A stretch of DNA of 64,000 nt from Rikenellaceae bacterium. GTDB lineage: Bacteria; Bacteroidota; Bacteroidia; Bacteroidales; Rikenellaceae. Both the position numbers and the translations under genes were made by a program. The notes below the pieces were generated by a model, which saw nothing but the letters and a program-made list of their open reading frames with translations, had not been told where the DNA came from and made no database searches. Of this stretch, positions 1-8,780 are shown in pieces (the stretch's first letter is position 1; each line of letters begins with the position of its first letter). Location: positions 1 to 64,000 of the forward strand of contig SUZE01000006.1 in the NCBI GenBank assembly GCA_015060075.1, read 5' to 3'.

Positions 1-97
1 GCCCTCGGCTTAATCGCAGCGGTCGTCTCTCGTCTTTAATTATCGTTATTTTGTAAAATTTCTCTCGTCTCTCGTCTCTCGTCTCTCGTCTTTTTAT
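1..97. repeat. Truncated intergenic repeat plus (TCTCGTC)n heptamer tract
   Basis: Bases 1-24 match the right end of the hairpin repeat found complete at 11252-11331 and 53689-53766 (CTCGGCTTAATCGCAGCGGTC). Bases 24-37 and 60-92 are TCTCGTC heptamer repeats, about four units in the longer block. The longer block ends six bases before the nadB -7 box, so it occupies the -33 region of that promoter. Confidence 0.75.
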
Positions 98-105
98 TAT
101 CTTTG
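98..105 (+). promoter_or_regulatory. nadB promoter -7 box (TATCTTTG)
   Basis: TATCTTTG matches the Bacteroidetes primary-sigma -7 consensus TAnnTTTG and lies 25 bp before the nadB ATG, leaving a short leader. No TTTG -33 element is visible because that position is filled by the TCTCGTC repeat. Confidence 0.7.
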
Positions 106-130
106 CATCGAAAAGTAAATATCACACAAA

Positions 131-1696
131 ATGAAGAGTGATTTTTTGGTTATCGGCTCCGGTTCGGCAGGATTGAGTTTTGCGCTCAAAGTAGCCGACA
201 ATGCCACGGTAACGGTTGTTACCAAAGGTAAACTTAATGAGTGTAATACCAACTATGCACAGGGCGGTATCTGCTCTGTAACCTACGCCCCCGATACGTT
301 CGAGAAGCATATCGAAGATACGCTTGTTTGCGGTGCGGGCAAGTGCGACCCGAAGGCGGTGGAGTTGGTTGTACGCAATGCTCCTCGCTCGGCAGAGGAT
401 TTGATTCGTTGGGGTACTCGTTTTGACCGCCGTGAAGATGGTGGATTTGACCTCCATCGTGAGGGTGGACACTCCGAGCACCGTATTCTCCACTATCAGG
501 ACCTCACGGGTGCAGAGATTGAGCGTGCGTTAATAGAGCAGGTTCGCAACCACCCGAATATCACAATCCTCGAAGAGCATTTTGCGGTTGATTTGCTCAC
601 ACAACATCACCTCGGCGAGATTGTAACGCGCCATACACGAGGTTTGGCTTGTTTCGGAGCGTATATTCTTGATACCAAGACAAACGAGATTTTCACTGCT
701 CTTGCCAAATTTACCGTTGTTGCGGCAGGTGGCTGTGGAAATATCTATAATACTACGACAAATCCGCATGTGGCTACGGGTGATGGTATTGCGATGTGCC
801 ACCGTGCCAAGGCGAATACTGAAAATATGCAGTATATCCAGTTCCACCCGACAGCCTTGTATCACCCGGGTGAGCGTCCTTCGTTCCTTATTACCGAGGC
901 GATGCGTGGCTATGGCGCAGTTCTCCGCTTGCAAAATGGCAAGGAGTTTATGCACAAGTACCACCCGATGAAGTCGCTCGCTCCGCGCGATGTTGTGGCT
1001 CGTTCGATAGACCACGAGTTGAAGATTCGAGGCGAGGAGTTTGTCTATCTCGATGTTACCCACATGCCTGCCGAAGAGACCAAGCACCACTTCCCTAACA
1101 TCTACGAGAAGTGCTTGTCTATCGGTATCGATATTACCAAGGATATGATTCCGGTATGTCCTGCGGCACACTACTGCTGTGGTGGCGTAAAAGTCGATTA
1201 CAATGGCGAGAGTTCAATTCGCCGCCTCTATGTTTTGGGCGAGAGCAGCTGTACCGGCTTGCACGGCGCAAACCGTTTGGCATCGAACTCGCTTACCGAG
1301 GCGTTTGTATATTCGGATATTGCTGCACACCACGCACTCGCAAAGTTGGATAAGGTCGATTTTCAGGAGGGTATTCCTGATTGGGACTTCGAGGGTACTG
1401 CCGAGGCGGAGGAGATGGTACTCGTAATGCAGGATAGAAAGGAGTTGCGTTCGATTATGTCGAACTATGTCGGCATTGTGCGCTCCAACTTGCGACTTGA
1501 CCGCGCATTGAAGCGTTTGGCGGTAATTTGGCAGGAGACAGAGGAGTTGTACAACCGCACCAAGCCGTGTCGTGAGTTGTGCGAGTTGCGCAATATGATT
1601 GCCGTGGCATACCTCACAATCAAGCAGGCACGCGAGTGCAAGGAGTCGGTAGGATTGCACTATACTATTGACTACCCACCACAGAAAAAAGAGTAA
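131..1696 (+). CDS. nadB: L-aspartate oxidase NadB
   Basis: 521 aa flavoenzyme of the succinate dehydrogenase/fumarate reductase flavoprotein family. It oxidises L-aspartate to iminoaspartate, the first step of de novo NAD synthesis; NadA then makes quinolinate. Seen: N-terminal FAD-binding Rossmann motif VIGSGSAGLS (residues 6-15), the flavin-contact stretch NTNYAQGGI, the substrate-region FHPTAL, and the C-terminal flavoprotein helical domain. Length fits the family (500-540 aa). The start is the ATG 25 bp after a TATCTTTG box. No nadA or nadC follows, so it appears to be transcribed alone and ends in a hairpin-forming repeat at 1699. Confidence 0.93.
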   Translation: MKSDFLVIGSGSAGLSFALKVADNATVTVVTKGKLNECNTNYAQGGICSVTYAPDTFEKHIEDTLVCGAGKCDPKAVELVVRNAPRSAEDLIRWGTRFDRREDGGFDLHREGGHSEHRILHYQDLTGAEIERALIEQVRNHPNITILEEHFAVDLLTQHHLGEIVTRHTRGLACFGAYILDTKTNEIFTALAKFTVVAAGGCGNIYNTTTNPHVATGDGIAMCHRAKANTENMQYIQFHPTALYHPGERPSFLITEAMRGYGAVLRLQNGKEFMHKYHPMKSLAPRDVVARSIDHELKIRGEEFVYLDVTHMPAEETKHHFPNIYEKCLSIGIDITKDMIPVCPAAHYCCGGVKVDYNGESSIRRLYVLGESSCTGLHGANRLASNSLTEAFVYSDIAAHHALAKLDKVDFQEGIPDWDFEGTAEAEEMVLVMQDRKELRSIMSNYVGIVRSNLRLDRALKRLAVIWQETEELYNRTKPCRELCELRNMIAVAYLTIKQARECKESVGLHYTIDYPPQKKE

Positions 1697-1698
1697 TA

Positions 1699-1815
1699 AT
1701 AAAGGGTGATTTCTGCGTTACGCTCCTTCTCGAAATCCTCATTTACGATAAGTAAACTGCGGTTTCTCGAAGTTCGCAAGCCTTGAAATCCCTCCTTTAT
1801 AATCACTCTTCTGTC
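1699..1815 (+). repeat. Stem-variable hairpin repeat, family C copy 1
   Basis: An approximately 115-bp element directly after nadB. Its ends can pair (AAAGGGTGATTTC near the left, GAAATCCCTCCTTTA near the right). The core CTCATTTACGATAAGTAAACTGCGG resembles the cores of copies at 53253, 53383 and 56476, although the terminal arms differ in sequence. It may also act as the nadB terminator. Confidence 0.55.
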
Positions 1816-1853
1816 GGAGTAAGCGGAAAACTGAAAAATTCATTTTTAACTAA

Positions 1854-1890
1854 AAAGCTAATGGCTAATGGCCAATGGCTAGTAGCCAAA
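1854..1890 (+). repeat. Heptamer tract (GCTAATG)n before prfC
   Basis: Consecutive 7-mers GCTAATG, GCTAATG, GCCAATG, GCTAGTA, GCCAAAA end a few bases before the prfC start codon, placing the tract in the ribosome-binding region of its leader. Confidence 0.8.
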
Positions 1891-1897
1891 ATAAAAT

Positions 1898-3481
1898 ATG
1901 ACACTTAACGAAGAGATTGCAAGAAGACGAACATTTGCAGTAATTGCCCACCCGGACGCAGGAAAGACCACTTTGACCGAGAAGTTGCTCCTCTTTGGTG
2001 GTGCTATCCATATTGCCGGTGCGGTAAAGAGTAACAAGATTAAGAAGGGTGCCACCTCCGACTTTATGGAGATTGAGCGTCAGCGTGGTATCTCGGTGGC
2101 GACTTCGGTTATGGGATTTGACTACAAAGGGGTTAAGATTAACATTCTCGATACCCCCGGTCACGAGGACTTTGCCGAGGACACATACCGTACCCTCACT
2201 GCCGTAGATTCGGTAATCATTGTTATTGATGGTGCAAAGGGTGTCGAGACGCAGACTCGCCGATTGATGGACGTTTGCCGTATGCGCAATACCCCCGTAA
2301 TGGTCTTTATCAATAAGTTGGACCGCCCTTGCAAAGACCCGTTCGACCTTCTCGATGAGGTGGAGCGCGAGTTGCAGATTCGCGTGCGACCTCTCGCCTT
2401 CCCGATTTCAAGCGGACCTTCGTTCAAAGGTGTATATAACCTCTACGAGCATAACATCTCTCTCTTTACATCAGACGAGCGACAGACGGCAGATGCTTCA
2501 ACGGTGGAGATTGACGATATAACATCGCCACAGCTTGACTCGCTTATCGGCGACCGCTATGCGCAGCAGTTGCGTGATGATGTAGAGTTGATTGAGGGTG
2601 TTTACGATGAGTTCGACAAGGAGGCATATCTCGCAGGAAAACTCGCTCCCGTGTTCTTTGGCTCGGCGGTAAACAACTTTGGTGTCCGTGAGTTGTTGGA
2701 GTGCTTTATCCGCATCGCACCATCACCTCGCCCTTCGACCACTGAAACCCGACAGATTGAGCCACAGGAGGCAAAAATGACAGGTTTTATCTTTAAGATT
2801 CATGCCAATATGGACCCGAACCACCGTGACCGTATCGCCTTTATGAAGATATGTTCGGGTGTTTTCGAGCGCAATAAAAACTACCTCCACGCTGCGAGTG
2901 GTAAGCAGATGAAGTTCTCCTCGCCTACGGCATTTATGGCGGAGAAGAAGTCGATAATCGACTTCGCCTATCCGGGTGATATTGTAGGTCTGCATGATGC
3001 AGGAAACTTCAAAATCGGCGATACCTTCACCGAAGGTGAAAAGTTGAAATTTACGGGCATTCCTTCCTTCTCGCCGGAGTTGTTCCGCTATATCGAAAAT
3101 GCCGACCCGATGAAGTTCAAGCAGTTGGCAAAGGGTATCGACCAGCTGATGGACGAGGGTGTGGCGCAGTTGTTCACATCCTCGTTGAATGGTCGCAAGA
3201 TTATCGGTACGGTAGGACAGTTGCAGTTCGAGGTTATTCAGTATCGTTTGGAGCATGAGTACGGAGCAAAGTGCCGCTGGGAGCCTATCTCAATACATAA
3301 GGCTTGTTGGATTGAGAGCAACAACAACGAGCAGTTGGAGGATTTCAAACGCCGCAAGCACGCCAATATGGCGAAGGATAAGCATGGTCGAGATGTTTTC
3401 CTTGCCGACACAAGTTACGCTCTTGCCCTTGCACAGGAGAAGTTTCCCGATATTAAGTTCCACTTTACCTCGGAGTTTTAG
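1898..3481 (+). CDS. prfC: Peptide chain release factor 3
   Basis: 527 aa translational GTPase that recycles RF1/RF2 from the ribosome after peptide release. Seen: G1 [13 protein letters not shown] (residues 17-29), the switch/G2 region with RGISV, G3 DTPGHEDF, G4 NKLDRP, and the extra C-terminal domains typical of RF3 rather than EF-G. The DAGKTT P-loop and full family length (about 525 aa) make the call secure. It stands alone between nadB and a convergent EnvC-like gene. The start ATG follows a GCTAATG heptamer tract; no TAnnTTTG box is obvious close upstream. Confidence 0.95.
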   Translation: MTLNEEIARRRTFAVIAHPDAGKTTLTEKLLLFGGAIHIAGAVKSNKIKKGATSDFMEIERQRGISVATSVMGFDYKGVKINILDTPGHEDFAEDTYRTLTAVDSVIIVIDGAKGVETQTRRLMDVCRMRNTPVMVFINKLDRPCKDPFDLLDEVERELQIRVRPLAFPISSGPSFKGVYNLYEHNISLFTSDERQTADASTVEIDDITSPQLDSLIGDRYAQQLRDDVELIEGVYDEFDKEAYLAGKLAPVFFGSAVNNFGVRELLECFIRIAPSPRPSTTETRQIEPQEAKMTGFIFKIHANMDPNHRDRIAFMKICSGVFERNKNYLHAASGKQMKFSSPTAFMAEKKSIIDFAYPGDIVGLHDAGNFKIGDTFTEGEKLKFTGIPSFSPELFRYIENADPMKFKQLAKGIDQLMDEGVAQLFTSSLNGRKIIGTVGQLQFEVIQYRLEHEYGAKCRWEPISIHKACWIESNNNEQLEDFKRRKHANMAKDKHGRDVFLADTSYALALAQEKFPDIKFHFTSEF

Positions 3482-3502
3482 TCGTTCAGGTAGATGGTAA
3501 AC

Positions 3503-3537
3503 AATAATAGGTGTCAAATAATTTGACACCTATTATT
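3503..3537. terminator. Bidirectional terminator between prfC and envC-like gene
   Basis: A near-perfect palindrome (AATAATAGGTGTCAAAT and its exact reverse complement, overlapping in a tight loop) sits between the convergent stop codons at 3481 and 3555. It can terminate transcription in both directions. Confidence 0.85.
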
Positions 3538-3554
3538 TATGTTCGGTAATGTGG

Positions 3555-4676
3555 CTATTTCTTGAAGCAGTTTGCGGCGGACATCTTTACATCGGGCGAT
3601 GGGGCGTATATGCCAAAGACAATCTTATACTCCATCTCCATTGTAGAGATATTCACTGCCGAGCCGATGGTGCCGATACGTTGCCCCTTCTTTACGATTG
3701 TACCCTTCGATACCGATGCGGCAGAGAGGTTGGCATACGAGGTGATATACTCTCCGTGAGCGATATATATATCGTATTTATTATTCACCTTGTTGCGCTT
3801 GACATCGACAACCTTACCCTCATAAATCGAGGTTACTGCCGCACCTTCCTTGCCTACAATCTCCGCCATATTGCCCTTGTAACGCTTTACCTTGCCACCT
3901 ACAACAGGGAGATTCAGGGCGGTTGTACTCGAAGAGAACGAGGCTCCTGCCTTATTTCCTTTTGTGAGTTTACGCAATTGTTTGATAGCGGCATTCAACT
4001 TCTCCTCATGCTCCATCTTCGAGCGCAAAACGCTCTGCTGCTTCGAGGACATGTTGCTGACGGTCTTTTTAGCCGCAGCCATATCCGAGCGTAACTTCTT
4101 GCGCTGGTTGTCAAGACGGCGTTTTGTGGCAGATAGCTCCTCACGGCGTTTTGTGAGGGTGTTGCGTTCTTTCTGTACATCGCTACGCACTGCCGACACC
4201 TCCTTAATTTGCTGTATGCGATATTCGGTTGCCACTCTCAACATCGCTACACGGCGAGCCATATCGGCAAACGATTTCGCCGAAAAGAGATATGTCAAGT
4301 GGGTTTGATATCGATAGTTGCGATATGCTGCACGCACGATTTTCCGAGCATTCTCTTCGAGTAGAGATAGCTGTCCACCGAGCGATTGTAGTCGTCTTTC
4401 CGATGCGGCAACCTCGGCTGTAAGCTGCTTAATCTGTCGTGAGGTTTCACGAATCAGTGCATTTCGCCTCTCTATCTGCTTGGTTAGCGAGCGCACCTGC
4501 TTCTCGGCTGATGCCTTGTTCTTTTTCAGCTGCGCCAACTGCTTCTCCTCACGGGCAATACTGCGTTCGAGGTTGGCAATAACCTTTTTCTGTTGCTCGA
4601 TTTTGCTTGTCTGCGCCACTACGGGCGAGAGTAACGAGAACAACAGCAGGGTTAGTATGTAGAGTCGTCTCAACAT
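3555..4676 (-). CDS. EnvC/NlpD-like murein hydrolase activator (degenerate M23)
   Basis: 373 aa secreted protein. It has a signal peptide (residues 1-21), a long coiled coil rich in K/E/R/Q (about 22-240) and a C-terminal LytM/M23 beta domain (about 265-373). The M23 metal ligands are not conserved: the usual YAHL reads YANL (in SYANLSAAS) and the HLHFE motif reads MEMEY. This is the pattern of EnvC, which has lost its own catalysis and activates cell-wall amidases at the division site. An N-acetylmuramoyl-L-alanine amidase at the right end of the window would be a plausible client (inference). It lies 9 bp downstream of the TPR gene, probably in one transcript. Confidence 0.82.
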   Translation of the reverse strand: MLRRLYILTLLLFSLLSPVVAQTSKIEQQKKVIANLERSIAREEKQLAQLKKNKASAEKQVRSLTKQIERRNALIRETSRQIKQLTAEVAASERRLQSLGGQLSLLEENARKIVRAAYRNYRYQTHLTYLFSAKSFADMARRVAMLRVATEYRIQQIKEVSAVRSDVQKERNTLTKRREELSATKRRLDNQRKKLRSDMAAAKKTVSNMSSKQQSVLRSKMEHEEKLNAAIKQLRKLTKGNKAGASFSSSTTALNLPVVGGKVKRYKGNMAEIVGKEGAAVTSIYEGKVVDVKRNKVNNKYDIYIAHGEYITSYANLSAASVSKGTIVKKGQRIGTIGSAVNISTMEMEYKIVFGIYAPSPDVKMSAANCFKK

Positions 4677-4685
4677 CGGCGGTAA

Positions 4686-6383
4686 CTATTTTTTCTGTTT
4701 GGTTTTTTCGGGCAAAAATCTCTTTTCGACCTCCTCTTTGTCTGCTCCTCGTTCCAGCGCCTTGCGCCAATAGGTCTTTGCCATAAACTCCTCGCCCAAG
4801 GCGTGAAGGATATCGCCGTAGTGCATCGCCAACTCTGCCGAGTTTGCACGGTCAAGAGAGAGAGCCTGCTGCATATACTTTTTAGCCTCGGCATAGCGAC
4901 CAAGTCGATACAACACCCACGCCATAGTATCGAGGTAGGTGGAGTTGTTCTCCGAGAGAGCCAAGGCTCGGGTAATCATCGTCAAGGCTCGTTCCAAATC
5001 TCTGTTGTCGAGCGAGAGAAAATAGGCGTAGTTATTCAATACCATGGCATTGTCGGCGAAGTAACGCAACGCCTTGTCGTACGCCTTGTAGCAACGCTTC
5101 ATCTCGTTGCGCTGATGTTCCACATCACCTATCGCACCCCAAAGCGATGAACGCAAGGTGTCGTTGTCGGCGTGTTTTAGTGCCTCGTTGTAGAGAATAA
5201 GAGCATCATCGTACTCCTTGCGCTGCAACGCCAACGCCCCTCGCATGTGAAGGAGGTCGGTGTTGTGCGGAAATGCCGCCAACGCAAGGTCGGTATAGTG
5301 ACGCACCGAATCGGGACGGTTTAGGTGATTTTCAATCTCTATAACTCGTGTAAAGTCCTCTATCGCAGGCGACTTGTAATTTATGAGTTGCTTGCATAGT
5401 GTTAGGGCTTCTTCTATCTTTCCCGACATGATGAGGTGCTGCGCATAGAGAATTGCCACAGCCTTGCTTTCGGGATTGCGGATATACAGACGCTTAATAA
5501 GAGCATCGTACTGCGGATAGAACTTGCGGTATGAGTTCAAATCATTTGCCAATGATTTCCACTCCTCGATTTTGCCCTCCAAAGGTAGTTGGTCGTTGCT
5601 GAAAATGCGCTCCAAGATTGAGAGATAGCCGATTTTGTCGCCACGCTTTTGGTGATATTCGGCAAGAGCCAACCAGGGCTCAATGGCGAGAGTGTCTATC
5701 GCAACCGCCTTTTGGAACGAAATCAACGCCAACGAATCGCGGCGTGTCGCAGCATATATTTCGGCAAGCGAAATGTGATTTTCAGCCAAATATGGAGCCT
5801 CCTCAATTGCCTTCTGTGCATCGGCTTCGGCAGTGAGAGTTTGACCGGTCTTTAAGAGGTAGTATTGGCGTAGGCGACCGAGCAGTGGAATACGCCCGAA
5901 ACGCACCTCTGCCGTGTCGAGTACTGCCAGAGCCTCCGAGGTGCGGCGGCTGCCATCGAGAAGAATGGCGAGAATACGGTAGTGGTCTGGCTCTGTGCTT
6001 TTGCTCACAATCTTTTCGAAAACACCTACTGCCTTGTCATACTCTCCGCCACGCACCAATGCGCTGCCATAATCTTCGAGGTAGTAGCGATTTGTTGTGT
6101 CCGAGAGATATGCCCTTTCGGCATATTCGACTGCATTTTGGGGTATGTGGGTAATCTTCGAGAGGAGATTTAGCGCAGGTGCATAGTTTGAGTCTTGCTG
6201 AAATATAGCCTCAATAGCTGCGATGGTGGCGATGGTGTCTTTGTGAATTGTGAAAGACTTTATCGCCTCGGCATACAACTCCGAAACAGGTTTTGTGGCG
6301 ACTTTTTGGCGTGCTGCCTTGTGTTGAGGAATAAATCCGCAACAAAACAGAGCAGCCAGCAATATAACAACCCCTCTCTTCAT
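4686..6383 (-). CDS. TPR-repeat secreted protein
   Basis: 565 aa protein with an N-terminal signal sequence (MKRGVVILLAALFCCGF) followed by tetratricopeptide repeats along most of its length. Recognisable TPR pairs include ALNLLSKITH, YAYFLSLDNRDLERAL, DTMAWVLYRLGRYAEAKKY and MHYGDILHALG near the C terminus. The C-terminal tail is lysine-rich. It is probably a periplasmic scaffold; the exact role is unknown. The gene is 9 bp upstream of the EnvC-like gene on the same strand, and this pairing suggests envelope or division work (inference). Bacteroidetes genomes carry similar TPR proteins usually annotated only as tetratricopeptide repeat protein. Confidence 0.8.
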   Translation of the reverse strand: MKRGVVILLAALFCCGFIPQHKAARQKVATKPVSELYAEAIKSFTIHKDTIATIAAIEAIFQQDSNYAPALNLLSKITHIPQNAVEYAERAYLSDTTNRYYLEDYGSALVRGGEYDKAVGVFEKIVSKSTEPDHYRILAILLDGSRRTSEALAVLDTAEVRFGRIPLLGRLRQYYLLKTGQTLTAEADAQKAIEEAPYLAENHISLAEIYAATRRDSLALISFQKAVAIDTLAIEPWLALAEYHQKRGDKIGYLSILERIFSNDQLPLEGKIEEWKSLANDLNSYRKFYPQYDALIKRLYIRNPESKAVAILYAQHLIMSGKIEEALTLCKQLINYKSPAIEDFTRVIEIENHLNRPDSVRHYTDLALAAFPHNTDLLHMRGALALQRKEYDDALILYNEALKHADNDTLRSSLWGAIGDVEHQRNEMKRCYKAYDKALRYFADNAMVLNNYAYFLSLDNRDLERALTMITRALALSENNSTYLDTMAWVLYRLGRYAEAKKYMQQALSLDRANSAELAMHYGDILHALGEEFMAKTYWRKALERGADKEEVEKRFLPEKTKQKK

Positions 6384-6399
6384 AAACCGAAAGCTCTTA

Positions 6400-6432
6400 A
6401 ACCCCTAACGGCACTAACGGCACTAACGACCC
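6400..6432. repeat. Nonamer repeat between pheS and the TPR gene
   Basis: Three and a half copies of TAACGGCAC/TAACGACCC, period 9, ending just before the pheS stop codon. The same kind of 9-10 bp repeat occurs inside the family B elements. Confidence 0.7.
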
Positions 6433-6435
6433 TAA

Positions 6436-7476
6436 TTACAACACCGAGTCAAATTGGTGGAGGAAGCGAACATCATTTTCGAAGTAGAGGCGCAAGTCCT
6501 TCACACCAAACTTCAACATTGCAATACGCTCAACTCCCATACCAAATGCAAAGCCTGAGTACTCCTTCGAGTCGATACCGTTTGCCTCCAATACATTCGG
6601 GTCTACCATTCCGCAACCCATAATCTCCAACCAGCCGGTACCCTTACATACAGGGCAGCCCTTGCCACCACAGAGGTTGCACGATACATCTAACTCTGCC
6701 GAAGGCTCGGTAAATGGGAAGTATGATGGGCGCATACGGATTTGAGTCTTTTCGCCGAAAAGCTCCTTCGAGAAGTACAAGAGCGACTGCTTCATATCGG
6801 CAAACGAAACATTCTTGTCGATATACAAACCTTCAACCTGATGGAAGATGCAGTGCGCACGGTACGAGATAGCTTCGTTACGGAATACACGACCAGGGCA
6901 GATTACACGAATAGGAGGCTGTTGCTGCTGCATTGTACGCACCTGAATAGATGAGGTGTGGGTACGTAACAGAACATCGTCTGCCGATGGCTCCGACCCC
7001 GCCTTCTCCACGAAGAATGTGTCTTGCATATCACGTGCAGGGTGCTCCATCGGGAAGTTCAAACGGGAGAATACATGGTTGTCGTCCTCGATTTCGGGAC
7101 CATCAGCCACGGTGTAGCCAAGGCGTGAGAAGATATCGATAATTTCCTGCTTAACCAATGAGATAGGGTGGCGTGAACCGAGTTGCTCTGCTGAGCCCGG
7201 GCGCGACATGTCGTCAATTTGCGGAGCCGAAGCAACCTGATTTTCGAGAAGCTCCTTCTGCTCGTTGATTTTAGCGAGAATACTGTTTTTTAGGGCGTTG
7301 AGTTTCTGACCGAACTCTCGTTTCTGTTCGGGAGCCACACTCTTGAACTCCTCCATAAGGGCGGTCATTTCACCCTTTTTACCCACCATCTTAATGCGGA
7401 AATCTTCCACCTCTGCCAATGATTTTGGGGCAAACTCCTCCACTGCTTGGGCAAGTGCTGCAATTTTGTTGTTCAT
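6436..7476 (-). CDS. pheS: Phenylalanyl-tRNA synthetase alpha subunit
   Basis: 346 aa catalytic subunit of the alpha2beta2 class II enzyme that charges tRNA-Phe in the cytoplasm. Seen: N-terminal coiled coil (residues 1-90), motif 2 PGRVFRNEAISYRAHCIFHQ, the CNLCGGKGCPVCKGTG cysteine cluster present in many PheS sequences, and motif 3 GFAFGMGVERIAML near the end. Length is normal (about 340 aa). The beta-subunit gene pheT is not adjacent, as is common in Bacteroidetes. The start ATG follows a leader with a GTCCC/GGGAC hairpin. Confidence 0.95.
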   Translation of the reverse strand: MNNKIAALAQAVEEFAPKSLAEVEDFRIKMVGKKGEMTALMEEFKSVAPEQKREFGQKLNALKNSILAKINEQKELLENQVASAPQIDDMSRPGSAEQLGSRHPISLVKQEIIDIFSRLGYTVADGPEIEDDNHVFSRLNFPMEHPARDMQDTFFVEKAGSEPSADDVLLRTHTSSIQVRTMQQQQPPIRVICPGRVFRNEAISYRAHCIFHQVEGLYIDKNVSFADMKQSLLYFSKELFGEKTQIRMRPSYFPFTEPSAELDVSCNLCGGKGCPVCKGTGWLEIMGCGMVDPNVLEANGIDSKEYSGFAFGMGVERIAMLKFGVKDLRLYFENDVRFLHQFDSVL

Positions 7477-7541
7477 AGATATATCTCTGTTTTTGTTTTA
7501 ATTTTTCCTGCCAACTTGTCCCATAGGGACACAATACGCCA

Positions 7542-7549
7542 CAAAGATA
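7542..7549 (-). promoter_or_regulatory. pheS promoter -7 box (TATCTTTG)
   Basis: CAAAGATA on the plus strand reads TATCTTTG on the minus strand, 65 bp before the pheS ATG. An AATTAAA heptamer tract (7553-7582) lies immediately upstream in the -33 region. Confidence 0.7.
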
Positions 7550-7552
7550 CAG

Positions 7553-7582
7553 AATAAATTAAGAATTAAAAATTAAAAATTG
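7553..7582. repeat. Heptamer tract (AATTAAA)n
   Basis: AATTAAG, AATTAAA, AATTAAA, AATTGTG repeats at period 7 beside the pheS -7 box. Confidence 0.65.
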
Positions 7583-7634
7583 TGAGAATTATTATGTTTT
7601 GTCTTGCCAAAATAGTAATAGTCGATTTTTTTTG

Positions 7635-7642
7635 TAGTTTTG
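7635..7642 (+). promoter_or_regulatory. Possible sigma-factor promoter (TAGTTTTG)
   Basis: TAGTTTTG fits TAnnTTTG and lies 41 bp before the ATG of the sigma-factor gene; no good -33 box at the normal spacing. Confidence 0.4.
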
Positions 7643-7683
7643 TAGTGTGGTTATGCGTCTAACAGATAAACCAAACTTTGAAA

Positions 7684-8166
7684 ATGAAAGATTCCGAAAA
7701 AGAGTTTGCCCAATTGGTGCGGGAACATAAGACGACAATTTATACCGTCTGCTACATGTTCTCCAAGGATAAGGATGAGGTCGAGGAGCTTTTCCAAGAG
7801 GTGTTGATTGCTCTATGGCGAGGCTTTAACGGGTTTAGGGGCGAGTGTAATATTCGTTCGTGGATATATCGCGTATCGCTCAATACCTGTATCAGTGCCG
7901 AGCGCAAAAAACGGCGCCGAGCCGACTCTGTGCGCCTTGATATGAACATAAACCTCTTCTCCGACACAGACGAGGATAGTCGTCAATCGCAGATGTTGCG
8001 CAAGCGCATCGGTAAGTTGGGAGTTTTCGACCGCGCGATTATTCTGCTTTGGCTCGAAAATCTCTCATACGAGGAGATTGGCGCCATTGTCGGTATAACA
8101 GCCAAAAATGTCTCGGTGCGCCTTGTGCGCATACGAGAACAACTCAAAAACATGTCAAACGATTAA
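7684..8166 (+). CDS. ECF-type RNA polymerase sigma factor
   Basis: 160 aa sigma-70 family protein of the small extracytoplasmic-function class. Sigma region 2 is seen at residues 8-75 (ELFQEVLIALWRGFNGF, then FRGECNIRSWIYRVSLNTC). A basic linker follows, then region 4 at about 108-160 with the helix-turn-helix LSYEEIGAIVGITAKNVSVRLVRIR. ATG at 7684 is preferred; a TTG two codons upstream (7678) is possible. The next gene starts 12 bp downstream and encodes a membrane protein without a recognisable anti-sigma domain. The pair probably senses an envelope signal, but no target is visible. Confidence 0.88.
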   Translation: MKDSEKEFAQLVREHKTTIYTVCYMFSKDKDEVEELFQEVLIALWRGFNGFRGECNIRSWIYRVSLNTCISAERKKRRRADSVRLDMNINLFSDTDEDSRQSQMLRKRIGKLGVFDRAIILLWLENLSYEEIGAIVGITAKNVSVRLVRIREQLKNMSND

Positions 8167-8177
8167 CCCCTACAACT

Positions 8178-8777
8178 ATGAATAGTATCGAAATGAACGA
8201 GCTCAACGAGATGCGGGAGCAACTCGCAACGCTCAAAAAACAACTCAACACCCAAGAGATTATAAACGACCGCCTTATTAAAGAGGCGATGGGGCGCAAA
8301 CTCTCGGCTCTGAATAATAGTGCAATTTGGATATGTCTCGTATGCCTTGCTATGATACCGTTGGGATATTTCAACTTCCAAAGAATGGGACACTCCGAGG
8401 CTTTTTGCATCGCCACCTCTGCACTATTTCTTATCTGCCTTATAGCTGTGATAGTCAGTCACTACCGCATTCACAAACGAGATGTTTTTTCGGGCAATTT
8501 GGTTACCGTCTACAAGGAGGTTGCACGAATGAAGAAGATTTACAAGAGTTGGCACTATTGGTCTATCCCGATGTTGATAGTGTGGTTTGGCTGGTTGGAA
8601 TATGAACTATATCTAAACCAAGCCAACGAAGATATAACCGCATTGTTGATGATTAGTGCAAGCGGAATTTTCGGAGGAATTATTGGCGGAATTATCGGCT
8701 TGCGAATCCACAAACGAACTCTTCGCACGGCAGACGACTTGTTGCGCCAAATCGAGGAGTTACAGAGGCAGGAATAG
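8178..8777 (+). CDS. Membrane protein paired with ECF sigma factor
   Basis: 199 aa protein of unknown family. The N terminus is a soluble, charged coiled coil (MNSIEMNELNEMREQLATLKKQ..., about 40 residues). Four hydrophobic segments follow: AIWICLVCLAMIPLGYF, FCIATSALFLICLIAVIV, YWSIPMLIVWFGWLEY and ALLMISASGIFGGIIGG. A short basic/acidic cytoplasmic tail ends it. The start at 8178 is chosen because it sits 12 bp after the sigma stop; an open frame extends further upstream but runs inside the sigma gene. By position it may be the regulator of the sigma factor, with the coiled coil as the binding part (inference). No known anti-sigma motif is present. Confidence 0.72.
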   Translation: MNSIEMNELNEMREQLATLKKQLNTQEIINDRLIKEAMGRKLSALNNSAIWICLVCLAMIPLGYFNFQRMGHSEAFCIATSALFLICLIAVIVSHYRIHKRDVFSGNLVTVYKEVARMKKIYKSWHYWSIPMLIVWFGWLEYELYLNQANEDITALLMISASGIFGGIIGGIIGLRIHKRTLRTADDLLRQIEELQRQE

Positions 8778-8780
8778 ATG

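Noticed and set aside
530..1171. Long minus-strand open frame opposite nadB, and similar ones opposite most genes
   Set aside because: They are antisense shadows of well-supported genes with no motif, signal or promoter.
8049..8177. Longer start for the membrane protein gene
   Set aside because: The extension lies wholly inside the sigma-factor gene; the ATG at 8178 is 12 bp after its stop.
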